In this document: piece by piece, positions 17,320-26,581 of the stretch
Numbering within the stretch: the first letter of the stretch is position 1
Layout of the letters: each line of letters opens with the position of its first letter
Origin: QKTW01 sp052161885
GTDB lineage: Bacteria; Bacteroidota; Bacteroidia; Chitinophagales; Chitinophagaceae
NCBI GenBank assembly: GCA_052161885.1
Contig: CP197396.1
Location: 4,960,001-5,024,000, forward strand
Length of the DNA: 64,000 nucleotides
Direction: 5' to 3'
Translations under genes and position numbers: made by a program
The notes under the pieces: generated by a model
The model's database searches: none
Told to the model about the DNA's origin: nothing
Seen by the model: the letters and a program-made list of their open reading frames with translations, nothing else

Positions 17320-17766
17320 ATGAGAGGCGTTAACCGAGTAATGTTGATAGGAAATTTAGGCCGCGATCCGGATCTGCAGTATCTTGAAGGAAACATAGCA
17401 GTTGCTAAATTTCCCCTGGCCACAACAGAGACTTTTAAAGATAAGAACGGTAACCTCGTTTCGCAGACAGAATGGCATACAGTAGTGCTCTGGAGAGGGC
17501 TGGCAGAGCTGGCTCAGAAATACCTGCACAAAGGAAGCCTTGTATTTATTGAAGGCCGCCTGCGCACACGTACCTGGGAAGATAAAGATAAAAACCGCCG
17601 TTTCAGTACGGAAATAGTAGGAGATAACCTTGTAATGCTGGACAAGCGTAAAGAAAATGGTGGCGGAGACTACCAGGCTGATACACCTGCCCAGGACTTC
17701 TCAACCCCTGACATTAACTTTGACGCAGGATCGCTCGGCGGCTCAAAAGACGACCTTCCTTTTTAA
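17320..17766 (+). CDS. ssb: Single-stranded DNA-binding protein
   Basis: 148 residues. An OB-fold covers residues 3-105 (VNRVMLIGNLGRDPDLQY, EWHTVVLWRGLAELAQKYL, GSLVFIEGRLRTRTW). A short flexible acidic linker ends in DDLPF, the protein-interaction tip of bacterial SSB. It is part of the mutY-ssb-gldE cluster. Confidence 0.95.
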   Translation: MRGVNRVMLIGNLGRDPDLQYLEGNIAVAKFPLATTETFKDKNGNLVSQTEWHTVVLWRGLAELAQKYLHKGSLVFIEGRLRTRTWEDKDKNRRFSTEIVGDNLVMLDKRKENGGGDYQADTPAQDFSTPDINFDAGSLGGSKDDLPF

Positions 17767-17858
17767 TAGTATCAAGCACAATTCAAAAAGGGGAAGAGAT
17801 ATTTTCTGTATTTCTTTCCCTTTTTTATATTTTTGAATATTCACCAAAGCAACAGACC

Positions 17859-19223
17859 TTGGAAAGTATACCTGAAGGCGGGACGAACATACATACAATA
17901 TTACTACAGGCTGCACCCGCAGCTTTTTCCGTTTCAAATGTCACTATTCTTATCATAATCATTCTCGTACTGCTGTTGCTGACTGCAATAACAGCAGGAG
18001 CAGAGACCGCTTACTTCTCACTGAAAGCTAAGGATATCAACTACTTAAAAACAAAAGAACAGCAAAGCGCACGGCAGGTAATACAGCTGCTCGAACAGCC
18101 AAAACTGCTGCTGGCCAGCATTCTTGTGGCCAATAACTTTGTAAATATCGCTATCGTAATTACCACCAGCATGCTCGTAAGCAGCTTCTTTACCGGCATG
18201 GGTATAGATCCGCACAGTGTAATGGCATTTGTAGTGCAGATCGTTGTGGTAACCTTTTTACTGGTGCTTTTTGGCGAGGTGCTTCCCAAAGTATATGCTA
18301 CGCAGAACAATATGCGCATGGCATTGTTTTCTGCCCCGGTAATGAAAATACTGATCGTTCTTTTCAGGCCGGTAAGTAATATGCTGGTGTCTTCTACTAC
18401 TTTTATTGAAGGAAAACTGGGGTCCAAACCTGCTAATAACCTGAGCAGTGAGGATTTTGAGCACGCGATAGAAATAACAGTAGGACATACGGCCACACGT
18501 GAGGAAGTAAACATTTTCAAAGGCATCCTGAAGTTCGGCAACATCACAGCGCGCCAGGTAATGCGCACCCGCATGGATGTAGCTGGTGTGCCATATGATT
18601 TTTCTTTTCCGCAGGTGCAGAAATATGCCATTGAAATGGGGTATTCCCGCATGCCGGTTTATAAGGAAAACCTGGACAAAATAGCCGGTGTGATCCACAC
18701 CAAAGACTTTTTGCCGCATACCGAAGATGATGATTTTGACTGGCACGCATTGATACGCCAGGCTTTCTTTGTGCATGAAAGCAAGCTGATTGAAGATCTG
18801 TTGCACGAATTTCAGCAGAAGCGCATACATTTTGCGGTGGTGGTAGATGAATTCGGCGGCACTTCGGGCATTATTACCCTTGAGGATATCATGGAAGAGA
18901 TTATCGGTGATATCAAGGATGAATTTGACGAAGAAGATGTAAACTTTAAGAAAATAGACGACTACAATTACATCTTTGAGGGCAAAACGCTTATCAATGA
19001 CGTATGCCGCGTAGTGGGCATTTCTTCTGATACATTTGATACTGTAAGAGGGGAAAGCGATTCGCTGGCCGGTCTGTTGCTTGAGATATCCGGTAAGTTC
19101 CCGGTAGTAAATGAAACGATCAGTTACGAAAAATATGATTTCACCGTGCTGGAAGTAGATAAAATGCGTATCCGCAGAATAAAGCTTTCTATTAACGAAG
19201 CGGGTGACGATGAGGAAGAATAA
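17859..19223 (+). CDS. gldE: Gliding-motility protein GldE / CNNM-CorC family membrane protein
   Basis: 454 residues. The N-terminal DUF21/CNNM domain has four hydrophobic segments (residues 23-190, including LTAITAGAETAYFSLKAKDI), followed by paired CBS domains (about 200-330, RTRMDVAGVPYDF and FAVVVDEFGGTSGIITLEDI) and a CorC/HlyC C-terminal domain. In Flavobacterium gldE lies beside ssb/mutY, which supports the name; GldE is linked to gliding and T9SS function, while relatives handle divalent cations. The start appears to be TTG at 17859, as no upstream or early ATG exists. gldD, often next to gldE, does not follow here. Confidence 0.85.
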   Translation: MESIPEGGTNIHTILLQAAPAAFSVSNVTILIIIILVLLLLTAITAGAETAYFSLKAKDINYLKTKEQQSARQVIQLLEQPKLLLASILVANNFVNIAIVITTSMLVSSFFTGMGIDPHSVMAFVVQIVVVTFLLVLFGEVLPKVYATQNNMRMALFSAPVMKILIVLFRPVSNMLVSSTTFIEGKLGSKPANNLSSEDFEHAIEITVGHTATREEVNIFKGILKFGNITARQVMRTRMDVAGVPYDFSFPQVQKYAIEMGYSRMPVYKENLDKIAGVIHTKDFLPHTEDDDFDWHALIRQAFFVHESKLIEDLLHEFQQKRIHFAVVVDEFGGTSGIITLEDIMEEIIGDIKDEFDEEDVNFKKIDDYNYIFEGKTLINDVCRVVGISSDTFDTVRGESDSLAGLLLEISGKFPVVNETISYEKYDFTVLEVDKMRIRRIKLSINEAGDDEEE

Positions 19224-19234
19224 TTATGATTTGC

Positions 19235-19375
19235 AGATTAGCTAATGAGCTGATATGCAGATTTGAGTGGAGGTGGTAATGATGGATTTGAGGTGTTGGA
19301 GTTTGAATTTTGGAATTTGTGATTGGTGCGGTTTGAGATTTGGAATTTAAGGTTTACACTTGGAATTTATACTTT
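19235..19375. repeat. Degenerate intergenic repeat tract (gatttg/ggaattt units)
   Basis: Repeated phrases such as gatttgcagatt, gctgatatgcagattt, ttttggaatttgtg, gatttggaattt and cttggaattt. Comparable tracts lie at 39385-39480 and 51307-51372. The tract is noncoding. Confidence 0.6.
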
Positions 19376-19417
19376 AAAATAAAACGGGCGGTTCATATGA
19401 GCCGCCCGTTTTATTTT
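19376..19417. terminator. Bidirectional terminator between gldE and GH3 genes
   Basis: A 42-bp near-perfect palindrome centred on catatg, with arms aaaataaaacgggcggttcat and its complement and a single G-T type mismatch. A and T runs on both sides serve both convergent genes. Confidence 0.9.
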
Positions 19418-19424
19418 ACCTGCC

Positions 19425-20984
19425 TTATACAGATGATATAGATTGCGTCTTATTTACCTCAAGGTATGCTTCCCAGTCGGCGAGCGGTTTGTTTTTTAAT
19501 ACTCTCGGGAATTTATTCATAGCGCCTTCTTTACCGATAGAACGCATATAATCATAGAACACATTGCTGGGTAAAATTTCCACGAATACTTCCTTCAGTG
19601 CGGATGTACGTTCCACAGCATAGTCATCATTAATATCGCAGAGTGTCTCGTCCAGTATTTTTTTCACTTCGGTAGCATCTACATTGGCTCCATCATCTAT
19701 GCCTATGTACCAACGGTGTGCAAATAGGTTTTCGTAAGAAAAACCGGCGACAGTAAACTCACGTATGGTAATGTTCAGCTTCTTGGATACCGTTTCTATT
19801 GCTTTGTTCATATTGTCCACAGACATATGTTCGCCGCAGAGACTGAGAAATTGTTTGGTGCGTCCCACTATGACGATCTCACCTTCTTTTGCATTCGTAA
19901 ACCGCACTACGTCACCAATGATATAACGCCAGGCCCCGGCACAGGTGCTCAGCATTACAGCGTAGTCTGTGTCTTCATTGACTTCGTCGATCAGGTAGGT
20001 TTTAGGATTGGGTCGCGGATTACCGTCTTCGTCAAAGTTTTCCGAGTTAAACGGCACGAACTCATAGAAAACCCCGTTATTCAGCACCAGTTTTATGCCC
20101 GGGTTGCCAGGTTTCGTCTGGAAGCCGAAAGAGCCTTCGGAAGCCATGTATGTCTCTATATAGGAAATGGGCCTGCCGAGCAGCTTTTTAAAGCTTTCCT
20201 TGTATGGTTCAAAAGATACGCCGCCGTGAATGTATACACTCAGGTTGGGCCATATATCGTGAATGTTATCAACTTTATGGTATTCGATGATCTGTTCCAG
20301 CACAATCTGTACCCAGGCCGGCACACCGCATACAGTACCTACATCCCATTGGGGCGCCTTACGCACGATCAGCTTGATGCGGTCTTCCCAGTTGGGTCTG
20401 CGCGATATCTTTTGTCCCGGCTTATATAGCAGGGAAGATACCCAGCGCGGCATGTTTTTGGCACTGATGCCGCTCATGTCGCCCTCATAATATTCTCCTT
20501 TTTCAAACAGGGAGGTGGTGCCCCCAAGCATCAGGATACCTTTTTCGTAAGCAGCCGGAGGGATGTCATAGTTGGTCATGCTGTAGAGCTGCTTGAACCC
20601 TACCTTTTTTATCGCCTTGATCATATCCTGTGTAACAGGTATATGCTTACTGGCCGATTCTGAAGTGCCGGAGCTGAGCGCAAAGTATTTTACTTTGCCC
20701 GGCCATGTTACATTTTCTTCATTATTAAGACAGCGGTACCACCATTGGCGGAACATCTCGTTATAAGTATGCACCGGTACACGCTCGCGGAATGCTGTCA
20801 TAAAATCAAACTCCTCACTTAATATCTCCCTGAATCCGTAGTGCTTGCCAAAAGCAGTGTATTGCCCGCGCTCCAGCAAATGACGCAAAACATGTCTCTG
20901 GTATATGCGTGGCTGAGCTACCGAGGGTGTAAATTTTTTCCGGATCCTTAATGAACGTGCGATGATATTTCCTAACAATGCCAT
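19425..20984 (-). CDS. GH3-family acyl-adenylate/amido synthetase-like protein
   Basis: 519 residues from the preferred ATG at 20984 (MALLGNIIARSLRIRKKFTP). The ORF extends 24 codons upstream with a hydrophobic stretch unlikely to be native. GH3 proteins are adenylate-forming enzymes; plant members join amino acids to hormones, and bacterial roles are unknown. Motifs: FALSSGTSESASKHIPVT (phosphate-binding loop), IETYMASEGSFGFQ and YRIGDVVRF-like YIIGDVVRFTNAKEG. Bacteroidota commonly carry one such gene. It stands alone on the minus strand. Confidence 0.85.
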   Translation of the reverse strand: MALLGNIIARSLRIRKKFTPSVAQPRIYQRHVLRHLLERGQYTAFGKHYGFREILSEEFDFMTAFRERVPVHTYNEMFRQWWYRCLNNEENVTWPGKVKYFALSSGTSESASKHIPVTQDMIKAIKKVGFKQLYSMTNYDIPPAAYEKGILMLGGTTSLFEKGEYYEGDMSGISAKNMPRWVSSLLYKPGQKISRRPNWEDRIKLIVRKAPQWDVGTVCGVPAWVQIVLEQIIEYHKVDNIHDIWPNLSVYIHGGVSFEPYKESFKKLLGRPISYIETYMASEGSFGFQTKPGNPGIKLVLNNGVFYEFVPFNSENFDEDGNPRPNPKTYLIDEVNEDTDYAVMLSTCAGAWRYIIGDVVRFTNAKEGEIVIVGRTKQFLSLCGEHMSVDNMNKAIETVSKKLNITIREFTVAGFSYENLFAHRWYIGIDDGANVDATEVKKILDETLCDINDDYAVERTSALKEVFVEILPSNVFYDYMRSIGKEGAMNKFPRVLKNKPLADWEAYLEVNKTQSISSV

Positions 20985-21209
20985 TTTCAGTACAACAGAT
21001 AAATATATGCCGCATATGTGCAGCATGTAAACGTAGGCAAAAGTAATTAAAAACAATGTGAAGACTTATAACTGCCTTCTTTCTGTATGTATTTGGATAA
21101 ATAACAGCTGTAAGCGGCAACAGGGAAGGCAAATTATTACAAAACAGCCCGGGGGATATTCCTTTTCAATTTATTAAACTGCCACATATTATATAATCTT
21201 CCAAAAAGC

Positions 21210-21217
21210 TACCTTTG
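21210..21217 (+). promoter_or_regulatory. -7 promoter element close to the dut start codon
   Basis: TACCTTTG followed by C is an exact TAnnTTTG match. The ATG at 21227 is only 9 nt beyond, so the transcript should have almost no leader. Confidence 0.6.
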
Positions 21218-21226
21218 CACCCGTTT

Positions 21227-21667
21227 ATGGCAATACAAGTTCAGATCATCAATAAATCGGCCCACCCGCTGCCCGAATACCAGACAATCGGTTCTGCCGG
21301 TATGGACGTGCGCGCATCTCTTACAGAAGCAATAGTGTTGCAGCCGCTGGAGCGTAAACTGGTACCCACCGGGCTGTTTATAGCGCTGCCGGACGGGTAT
21401 GAGGCACAAGTGCGCCCACGCAGCGGACTGGCTATCAAAAGAGGGCTTACCCTGGTAAACACACCGGGAACAATCGATGCGGATTACCGTGGTGAGATCA
21501 TGGTGCCGATGATCAATCTTTCTGCTGAGCCGCAGGAGATCAAAGATGGCGAACGTATTGCCCAGATGATCATAGCACGGTATGAACAGATCTCTTGGGA
21601 GGCTGTAACCGAGCTGGAAGAAACAGTGCGTGGCGCCGGCGGCTTCGGGCATTCCGGAACACACTAG
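21227..21667 (+). CDS. dut: dUTP diphosphatase
   Basis: 146 residues from ATG at 21227. A TTG 12 nt earlier lies inside the promoter element and is rejected. The trimeric dUTPase motifs are in order: GSAGMDVRA, RPRSGLA, NTPGTIDADYRGEI, GERIAQMII and the C-terminal arm RGAGGFGHSGTH. The enzyme hydrolyses dUTP to dUMP, keeping uracil out of DNA and feeding thymidylate synthesis. The following gene starts about 100 nt later after a repeat-like spacer. Confidence 0.95.
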   Translation: MAIQVQIINKSAHPLPEYQTIGSAGMDVRASLTEAIVLQPLERKLVPTGLFIALPDGYEAQVRPRSGLAIKRGLTLVNTPGTIDADYRGEIMVPMINLSAEPQEIKDGERIAQMIIARYEQISWEAVTELEETVRGAGGFGHSGTH

Positions 21668-21669
21668 CG

Positions 21670-21745
21670 GAGCGAGGTTGATAAGTTAACAGGTTGATAG
21701 GTTAATAAGCTGATATGGGCATTGGCTATTCACTATTGATCATGC
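21670..21745. repeat. Degenerate intergenic repeat (gttgataagtt / ggttaataagctgatatg)
   Basis: Repeated 'aggttgata' phrases followed by 'ctattcactattgatc'. It is related to the tracts near 19240 (gctaatgagctgatatg) and 39540-39560. Confidence 0.45.
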
Positions 21746-21770
21746 ACTCAAAAAAATAAATTCATAAAGA

Positions 21771-22778
21771 ATGAACATAATTATCCCGATGGCAGGTATG
21801 GGCAAACGTATGCGCCCACACACACTCACTACGGCCAAGCCGCTTATTCCCATAGCAGGAAAGCCTATTGTACAGCGGCTGGTAGAAGATATTATTGCTA
21901 CCTGTAATGAGAAAGTAGATGAAATAGCTTTCATTATCGGGCCGTCGTTTGGAAAAGAAGTAGAAGAGCATCTGTGCAAGGTCGCAGAATCGCTGGGAGC
22001 AAAAGGTAAGATCTGCTACCAGGAAACACCGCTTGGTACGGCACATGCTATCCTCTGTGCTGCCGACAGCCTGAAAGGAAATGTATTCATCGCATTTGCT
22101 GACACACTGTTTAAAGCCAGTTTCAGCATTGATGTAAATAAAGACGCTATCGTATGGACGCAGAAAATTGACGATCCCTCTTCCTTTGGTGTAGTAAAGC
22201 TGAGCAATGACAACCAGATCGAAGCATTTGTAGAAAAACCGAAAGATTTCGTTTCCGACCTCGCAATTATCGGGGTTTATTACTTTAAAGACGGTGAAGG
22301 TCTTAAAAAAGAACTGCAGCGCCTGATAGATGAGGATATAAAAATCAAAGGAGAATACCAGATCACCGATGCTATGGAGCACATGCTGAGCAATGGCATC
22401 AAATTTTATACAGATCAGGTAGAAGAGTGGCTGGACTGCGGCAACAAAGATGCAACCGTGTATACCAACCAACGCATACTGGAGATCAAGCAGGGAACTG
22501 AAAACCTGTGTGCAGCTTCTGCCCGTATTGAGAACAGTGTAGTAATACAGCCTTGCTTTATCGGCGAAAATGTAGTTGTCAAAAACGCTGTGATAGGCCC
22601 GCACGTATCGCTGGAGGCGGGTGTGCAGATTTTTGACAGTCGCATTACAAATAGCATTGTACAGGCAGAAACAGTTGTTAAAAATGCACAGCTGCAAAAC
22701 TCTCTATTAGGGAAAAACGTAACTTACGTAGAGAAGCCACAGGAATTAAGCCTGGGAGACTTTTCAACACAATTATGA
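21771..22778 (+). CDS. Sugar-1-phosphate nucleotidyltransferase (NDP-sugar pyrophosphorylase)
   Basis: 335 residues. The N-terminal nucleotidyltransferase domain (1-235) shows PMAGMGKRMRPHTLTTAKPL, the G-x-G-x-R...KP signature, plus QETPLGTAHAI, FAD for the metal Asp, VEKPKDF and EEWLDCGNK. The C-terminal ~80 residues are hexapeptide-like (IENSVVIQPCFIGENVVV), a left-handed beta-helix. It resembles glucose-1-phosphate thymidylyltransferase-like proteins, but the sugar is uncertain. The stop overlaps the next start (ATGA). Confidence 0.88.
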   Translation: MNIIIPMAGMGKRMRPHTLTTAKPLIPIAGKPIVQRLVEDIIATCNEKVDEIAFIIGPSFGKEVEEHLCKVAESLGAKGKICYQETPLGTAHAILCAADSLKGNVFIAFADTLFKASFSIDVNKDAIVWTQKIDDPSSFGVVKLSNDNQIEAFVEKPKDFVSDLAIIGVYYFKDGEGLKKELQRLIDEDIKIKGEYQITDAMEHMLSNGIKFYTDQVEEWLDCGNKDATVYTNQRILEIKQGTENLCAASARIENSVVIQPCFIGENVVVKNAVIGPHVSLEAGVQIFDSRITNSIVQAETVVKNAQLQNSLLGKNVTYVEKPQELSLGDFSTQL

Positions 22779-24511
22779 ATTTATCGAAGAAGATCAGGAT
22801 CGCCGGTTCTGTAGTGTTAACGGCTTTTTCTATAACATCAGCCCTGGCCCAGGAATCATCAGCATTGCCTGTAACCAAACCTTCAGAGGCGCAGAATGCA
22901 GATGCCGTATACTATGATGCGGTGACTGCTATGATGAAAGGAGATGATCAGCAGGAAGAACAATTACTCCTTCAGTTCATCAGGCTGAAACCGGATGAGG
23001 CTGCAGGATATTATAATCTTTCCCGGCTCGCCATCAGGCAGAATAAACCCGACAACGCATACGATTATATTAAAAAAGCGGTAGCGCTGGACCCTGACAA
23101 CAAATGGATGCAGGACCAGTATGCTACCGTACTTGCATATAAAACACGGTATGAAGAGGCCGGGGATATTTTTATTAAGCTGGCAAAAAAAGAAACGCAG
23201 AATGAAGAATACCTGCAGAAGGCAGCGCTCATGTACCAGAGGGCAGGAAAATATAAAGAGTCGCTCGCGGCTATAGACCGGCTGCTCGAAAAAACCGGTG
23301 ATGATGAGGAGTACCTGATGCAGAAACAACAGCTCTTCCTGAAGATGAATGATGCAGCCGGGGCCACAAAAATAGCAGAACAGCTCATTGCGCAAAATCC
23401 GCGTGAAGCAAGGTTTTATGCTATGCTCGCGGAGCTGTATGACAATAATAAAGAGACTTCCAAAGCCAGCGAAGTATACGAAAAAGCAGAAAAGCAGTTC
23501 CCTGATGATCCGTCGCTGCAGCTTTCACTGGCCAATTATTACCGCAAAGAGAAAAATGAAGCTAAGTACCATGAGTACGTGAGAAAGGCTATCACCAACA
23601 AAGACCTTGATGCAGAAACACAGCTGAACATGCTGTTGCCGTACCTGCAGGAGCTGAATGCAGACTCAGACCGCAGGAAAGATGCGCTGGACCTTACTGC
23701 GCAGCTGGTAGAGCAGCATCCTAAAGATGTGCAGGTAATCAGTTTTTACGGAGATATTCTTTCGCTCAATAATAAACATAAAGAGGCTGTAGAGCAGTAT
23801 AAAAAAGCGCTGGCCGCAGATCCTTCGAAGTATAACGTATGGCAGCAGCTTATGTATGGCTATACAGACCGCAATGATGCAGATTCGCTGATCTATTACA
23901 GTGAAAAGGCCATGCGGCTTTTCCCTAACCAGGCAATGGTTTATTATCTGAATGGCGTAGGGTACTTCAATAAGAAATCGTATCCCCAGGCTATTAAATC
24001 CATTAACCGCGCTGTAGATATGCAGCCGGAAGACAACGCAGATCTTCTTGCGGAGATGTATGCCACACTCGGCGATGTTTATAACACAACACAGCAATAC
24101 CATCTTTCAGACAGCAGTTATGACAAAGCGCTGCATTTTGATCCGAAGAATGCTACAGTGCTGAACAACTACAGTTATTACCTGTCTGAGCGTGGTGAGA
24201 AACTCGATGAAGCGGAAAAGATGTCGCGTCAGTCGCTGGAAATAAGGCCGGCGGAAGCCACGTTTATGGATACATATGGCTGGATACTGTATAAGGAGGG
24301 TAAATACGATAAGGCCCGCGAGTATGTACAAATGGCGCTGGATAAAAATGGTCCGGATGCAGATGCAACGCTGTGGGAACATTTGGGCGACATCTACTAC
24401 AAACTGGGCAATGCTTCAAAAGCTGTAGAATACTGGAAAAGGGCAAAGGAAAAAGGAAGTGACAGTAAACTGATTGATAAAAAAATACAAGACCAGAAGC
24501 TATATGAATAA
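22775..24511 (+). CDS. Exported TPR-repeat protein
   Basis: 578 residues. Signal peptide (MNLSKKIRIAGSVVLTAFSI, ending ALAQ), then roughly twelve tetratricopeptide repeats across residues 40-570, for example AAGYYNLSRLAIRQNKPDNA, AMVYYLNGVGYFNKKSYPQA and ATLWEHLGDIYYKLGNASKA. It is probably a periplasmic or outer-membrane scaffold. It is coupled on both sides: it overlaps the nucleotidyltransferase gene by 4 nt and the DUF4292 lipoprotein gene by 8 nt. In Bacteroidota this trio is a recurrent order near dut, suggesting a role in envelope assembly, but no experiment is implied. Confidence 0.85.
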   Translation: MNLSKKIRIAGSVVLTAFSITSALAQESSALPVTKPSEAQNADAVYYDAVTAMMKGDDQQEEQLLLQFIRLKPDEAAGYYNLSRLAIRQNKPDNAYDYIKKAVALDPDNKWMQDQYATVLAYKTRYEEAGDIFIKLAKKETQNEEYLQKAALMYQRAGKYKESLAAIDRLLEKTGDDEEYLMQKQQLFLKMNDAAGATKIAEQLIAQNPREARFYAMLAELYDNNKETSKASEVYEKAEKQFPDDPSLQLSLANYYRKEKNEAKYHEYVRKAITNKDLDAETQLNMLLPYLQELNADSDRRKDALDLTAQLVEQHPKDVQVISFYGDILSLNNKHKEAVEQYKKALAADPSKYNVWQQLMYGYTDRNDADSLIYYSEKAMRLFPNQAMVYYLNGVGYFNKKSYPQAIKSINRAVDMQPEDNADLLAEMYATLGDVYNTTQQYHLSDSSYDKALHFDPKNATVLNNYSYYLSERGEKLDEAEKMSRQSLEIRPAEATFMDTYGWILYKEGKYDKAREYVQMALDKNGPDADATLWEHLGDIYYKLGNASKAVEYWKRAKEKGSDSKLIDKKIQDQKLYE

Positions 24512-25391
24512 AACGTTTGTCCGGGTGATGCTGGTGCTGATCTGTGCCGGTAGCCTGGCATCCTGTAAGATTTTCCGGAAAACTACACACAAAAAGATTT
24601 TTACAGATACAACATCTGTGGGGCGTATTCCTTCAACAACAGATAGCTCTGCTGTGCATGTTGTGGCAGACTCCACACTCAATACTGGCACGCCGCTCGC
24701 GATCATGACGCCAGAGAAGCAGGCGCTCGCAGATAGCATACAGCAGGTATGGCAGCAAAAAGTAAGCTATACGACCTTTAGCGGCAAGGCCAAAATGCAT
24801 TATGAAGGAAAAGGCCAGAGCGTGGAGTTTATGGCTAATATCCGTATGAAAAAGGATTCCGTGATATGGGTGTCCATTACGGCCACGGTCTTATCAATGC
24901 AGGTAGCACGGGTATATATTACGCCGGACAGCATTAAGCTGGTCAACTATTTGCAGAAAGAGGTAATGCAGATGCCTTTCAGCGATGCAAATAAACTGCT
25001 GCCCGCCAGTGTGGATTTTGCCTCTCTTCAAAACCTGATAGCCGGCAATGCGCTGCATGAAGGCGGTAAGCTGACGGATATTACCAGCTTCGGCGGCACA
25101 TGGTCTGTACAGCTCAATGACAGCCAGTATATACAGCAGCTTACGTACAATAAAGCTGATAGCACTATGCGTTCTTCGCAGATGAAAACCATGCAGCCCG
25201 CCAGTCCGCAAATGATGATACAATATGGCAATTACGAACAGGTGCACGGACAGCGCTTCGCCAACAGCCGCTCTATTAATATTGCAAATGGCAATGATCA
25301 GTATTTAATTGATATGAATTTCAGCAATGCGGTATTTGACGAACCGGTTGATCTGCCGTTTTCCATTCCAAAAAAATATACGATGAAATAG
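24504..25391 (+). CDS. DUF4292 lipoprotein (LolA/LolB-like fold candidate)
   Basis: 295 residues from ATG at 24504, which gives a lipoprotein signal with lipobox LASC (Cys near residue 18). The ATG at 24474 would place ten charged residues before it. After a Thr/Ser-rich spacer, the domain (FSGKAKMHYEGKGQSVEFMANIRMKKDSVIWVSI) follows the antiparallel-sheet pattern of DUF4292, which is structurally compared with LolA/LolB lipoprotein carriers. A LolB-like role is my inference. It overlaps the TPR gene by 8 nt and ends the operon before a terminator. Confidence 0.82.
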   Translation: MNKTFVRVMLVLICAGSLASCKIFRKTTHKKIFTDTTSVGRIPSTTDSSAVHVVADSTLNTGTPLAIMTPEKQALADSIQQVWQQKVSYTTFSGKAKMHYEGKGQSVEFMANIRMKKDSVIWVSITATVLSMQVARVYITPDSIKLVNYLQKEVMQMPFSDANKLLPASVDFASLQNLIAGNALHEGGKLTDITSFGGTWSVQLNDSQYIQQLTYNKADSTMRSSQMKTMQPASPQMMIQYGNYEQVHGQRFANSRSINIANGNDQYLIDMNFSNAVFDEPVDLPFSIPKKYTMK

Positions 25392-25417
25392 AAAAGGGCC
25401 ATCCGGCCCTTTTCTAT
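25388..25417. terminator. Bidirectional terminator
   Basis: A 13-bp perfect stem (atagaaaagggcc with ggcccttttctat) and 4-nt loop, between the convergent DUF4292 and T9SS genes. Confidence 0.85.
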
Positions 25418-25442
25418 TATCAGTATTTCATTATTTCCTTCA

Positions 25443-26456
25443 TTAGTACTTTGCAAACCGGAGATACTGCGGTTGTTGTTTGCCGGTAAGCTGTATTACA
25501 TAATTGCCCGGTTGCAATGCGGCAACATTTATATTTAATACAGAACCATCTCCTGCAGAAGGACACGTGTACTGGCGGCCCAGCAGATCCCTGATGCTTA
25601 CCACTGTATTGGCAGAAGTTCCGAGATCCAGTGTGAGCTGTTCTTTTGCGGGGTTGGGATATAGTACCGGCTGCGAGTGGTCTGTTTTAATATTAACTAC
25701 TGCTGTATTGCTGTAAGAATAGGTATTGTCAAATTCCTTCGTCTTTAAGCGGTAATAATTATTACCGGCCTGCGGTTGGTCATCAGTCCATTCGTAAGTC
25801 TGGCTGGCGACTGTATTCCGGGCAGAAATAAAATTGCTTACAGATGTAAATGTTTTTCCATCAGTGCCACGCTCTACAATAAAACCAGCGATGTTTTTTT
25901 CCTGTGCAGTAGTAAAGGAAACAATTGCCTTATTGCCGGATTGTGTAGCATTGAATGCCACCAGCTCCAGTGGCAGCGGTGCGCCGGCAACTACCGTACA
26001 TGGTGTTGCCGATGTAAGCCTGCCCTGGCCGGTAAGAGTGCCTGTACAGCCAGTACCACCGGCATTTTTACCCCAGACAGGTACATTATTGATTGAAATA
26101 AAATAGTTGCTGCTGTTGTTAGGACCGCTGATTGTATTGGACGGAGATGCGAGGTAGATCGGAATGTCATTAGTTATGATCAGCTGATTGTTGTTGCCGA
26201 AAGTCAGGCTTCCACTGTTTACAATATTCAATGCCTGCAATGAGGAAAGTGTAACTACACTTGAAACGGTCATTGCATTTTGTACATTTAATGTAGCAGC
26301 AGTAAGGTAGGTAAAGCCGGGGGAGCAGGTCCAGTTTGAGGTCGTGGTAAATGATCCGGAGGTGTTGGTGGTGCAGGTCTGTGCCAGGAGAGATTCAGGG
26401 GCAGCCAGGCTGGAGCATAGGCATATGATGCCCATGGAGAGTAGGTTCTTGTTCAT
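25443..26456 (-). CDS. Secreted protein with T9SS type A sorting domain
   Basis: 337 residues. Signal peptide (MNKNLLSMGIICLCSSLAAP, ending LLAQ), then a Ser/Thr/Asn-rich beta-rich region (20-150), a fibronectin-like part beginning LPLELVAFNATQSGNKAIVS (typical of the module preceding sorting domains), and the T9SS domain (VLYPNPAKEQLTLDL to YLRFAKY, about residues 268-337). It is predicted to be exported by the Sec and T9SS routes to the cell surface. It is a single gene, and the function of the N-terminal region is unknown. Confidence 0.85.
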   Translation of the reverse strand: MNKNLLSMGIICLCSSLAAPESLLAQTCTTNTSGSFTTTSNWTCSPGFTYLTAATLNVQNAMTVSSVVTLSSLQALNIVNSGSLTFGNNNQLIITNDIPIYLASPSNTISGPNNSSNYFISINNVPVWGKNAGGTGCTGTLTGQGRLTSATPCTVVAGAPLPLELVAFNATQSGNKAIVSFTTAQEKNIAGFIVERGTDGKTFTSVSNFISARNTVASQTYEWTDDQPQAGNNYYRLKTKEFDNTYSYSNTAVVNIKTDHSQPVLYPNPAKEQLTLDLGTSANTVVSIRDLLGRQYTCPSAGDGSVLNINVAALQPGNYVIQLTGKQQPQYLRFAKY

Positions 26457-26530
26457 GCTTCGTTCAATTGTGGGTTAAAAAAATACTTTCTTTCAGGGTC
26501 CCGGCCGGGTTCAGGAGCCGGGTAACCCTA

Positions 26531-26538
26531 CAAAAGTA
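26531..26538 (-). promoter_or_regulatory. -7 element upstream of the T9SS gene
   Basis: TACTTTTG on the minus strand matches TAnnTTTG. The implied leader is about 70 nt and contains a GC-rich stretch that could fold (gggtt/aaccc arms). Confidence 0.45.
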
Positions 26539-26581
26539 TGTATTTTAGCTAATTTGTATTTTTATTTATTTAAATTATACT

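Noticed and set aside
21762..22697. 311-residue minus-strand ORF opposite the nucleotidyltransferase
   Set aside because: It fully overlaps a gene with clear nucleotidyltransferase motifs. The amino-acid composition is typical of an antisense shadow.
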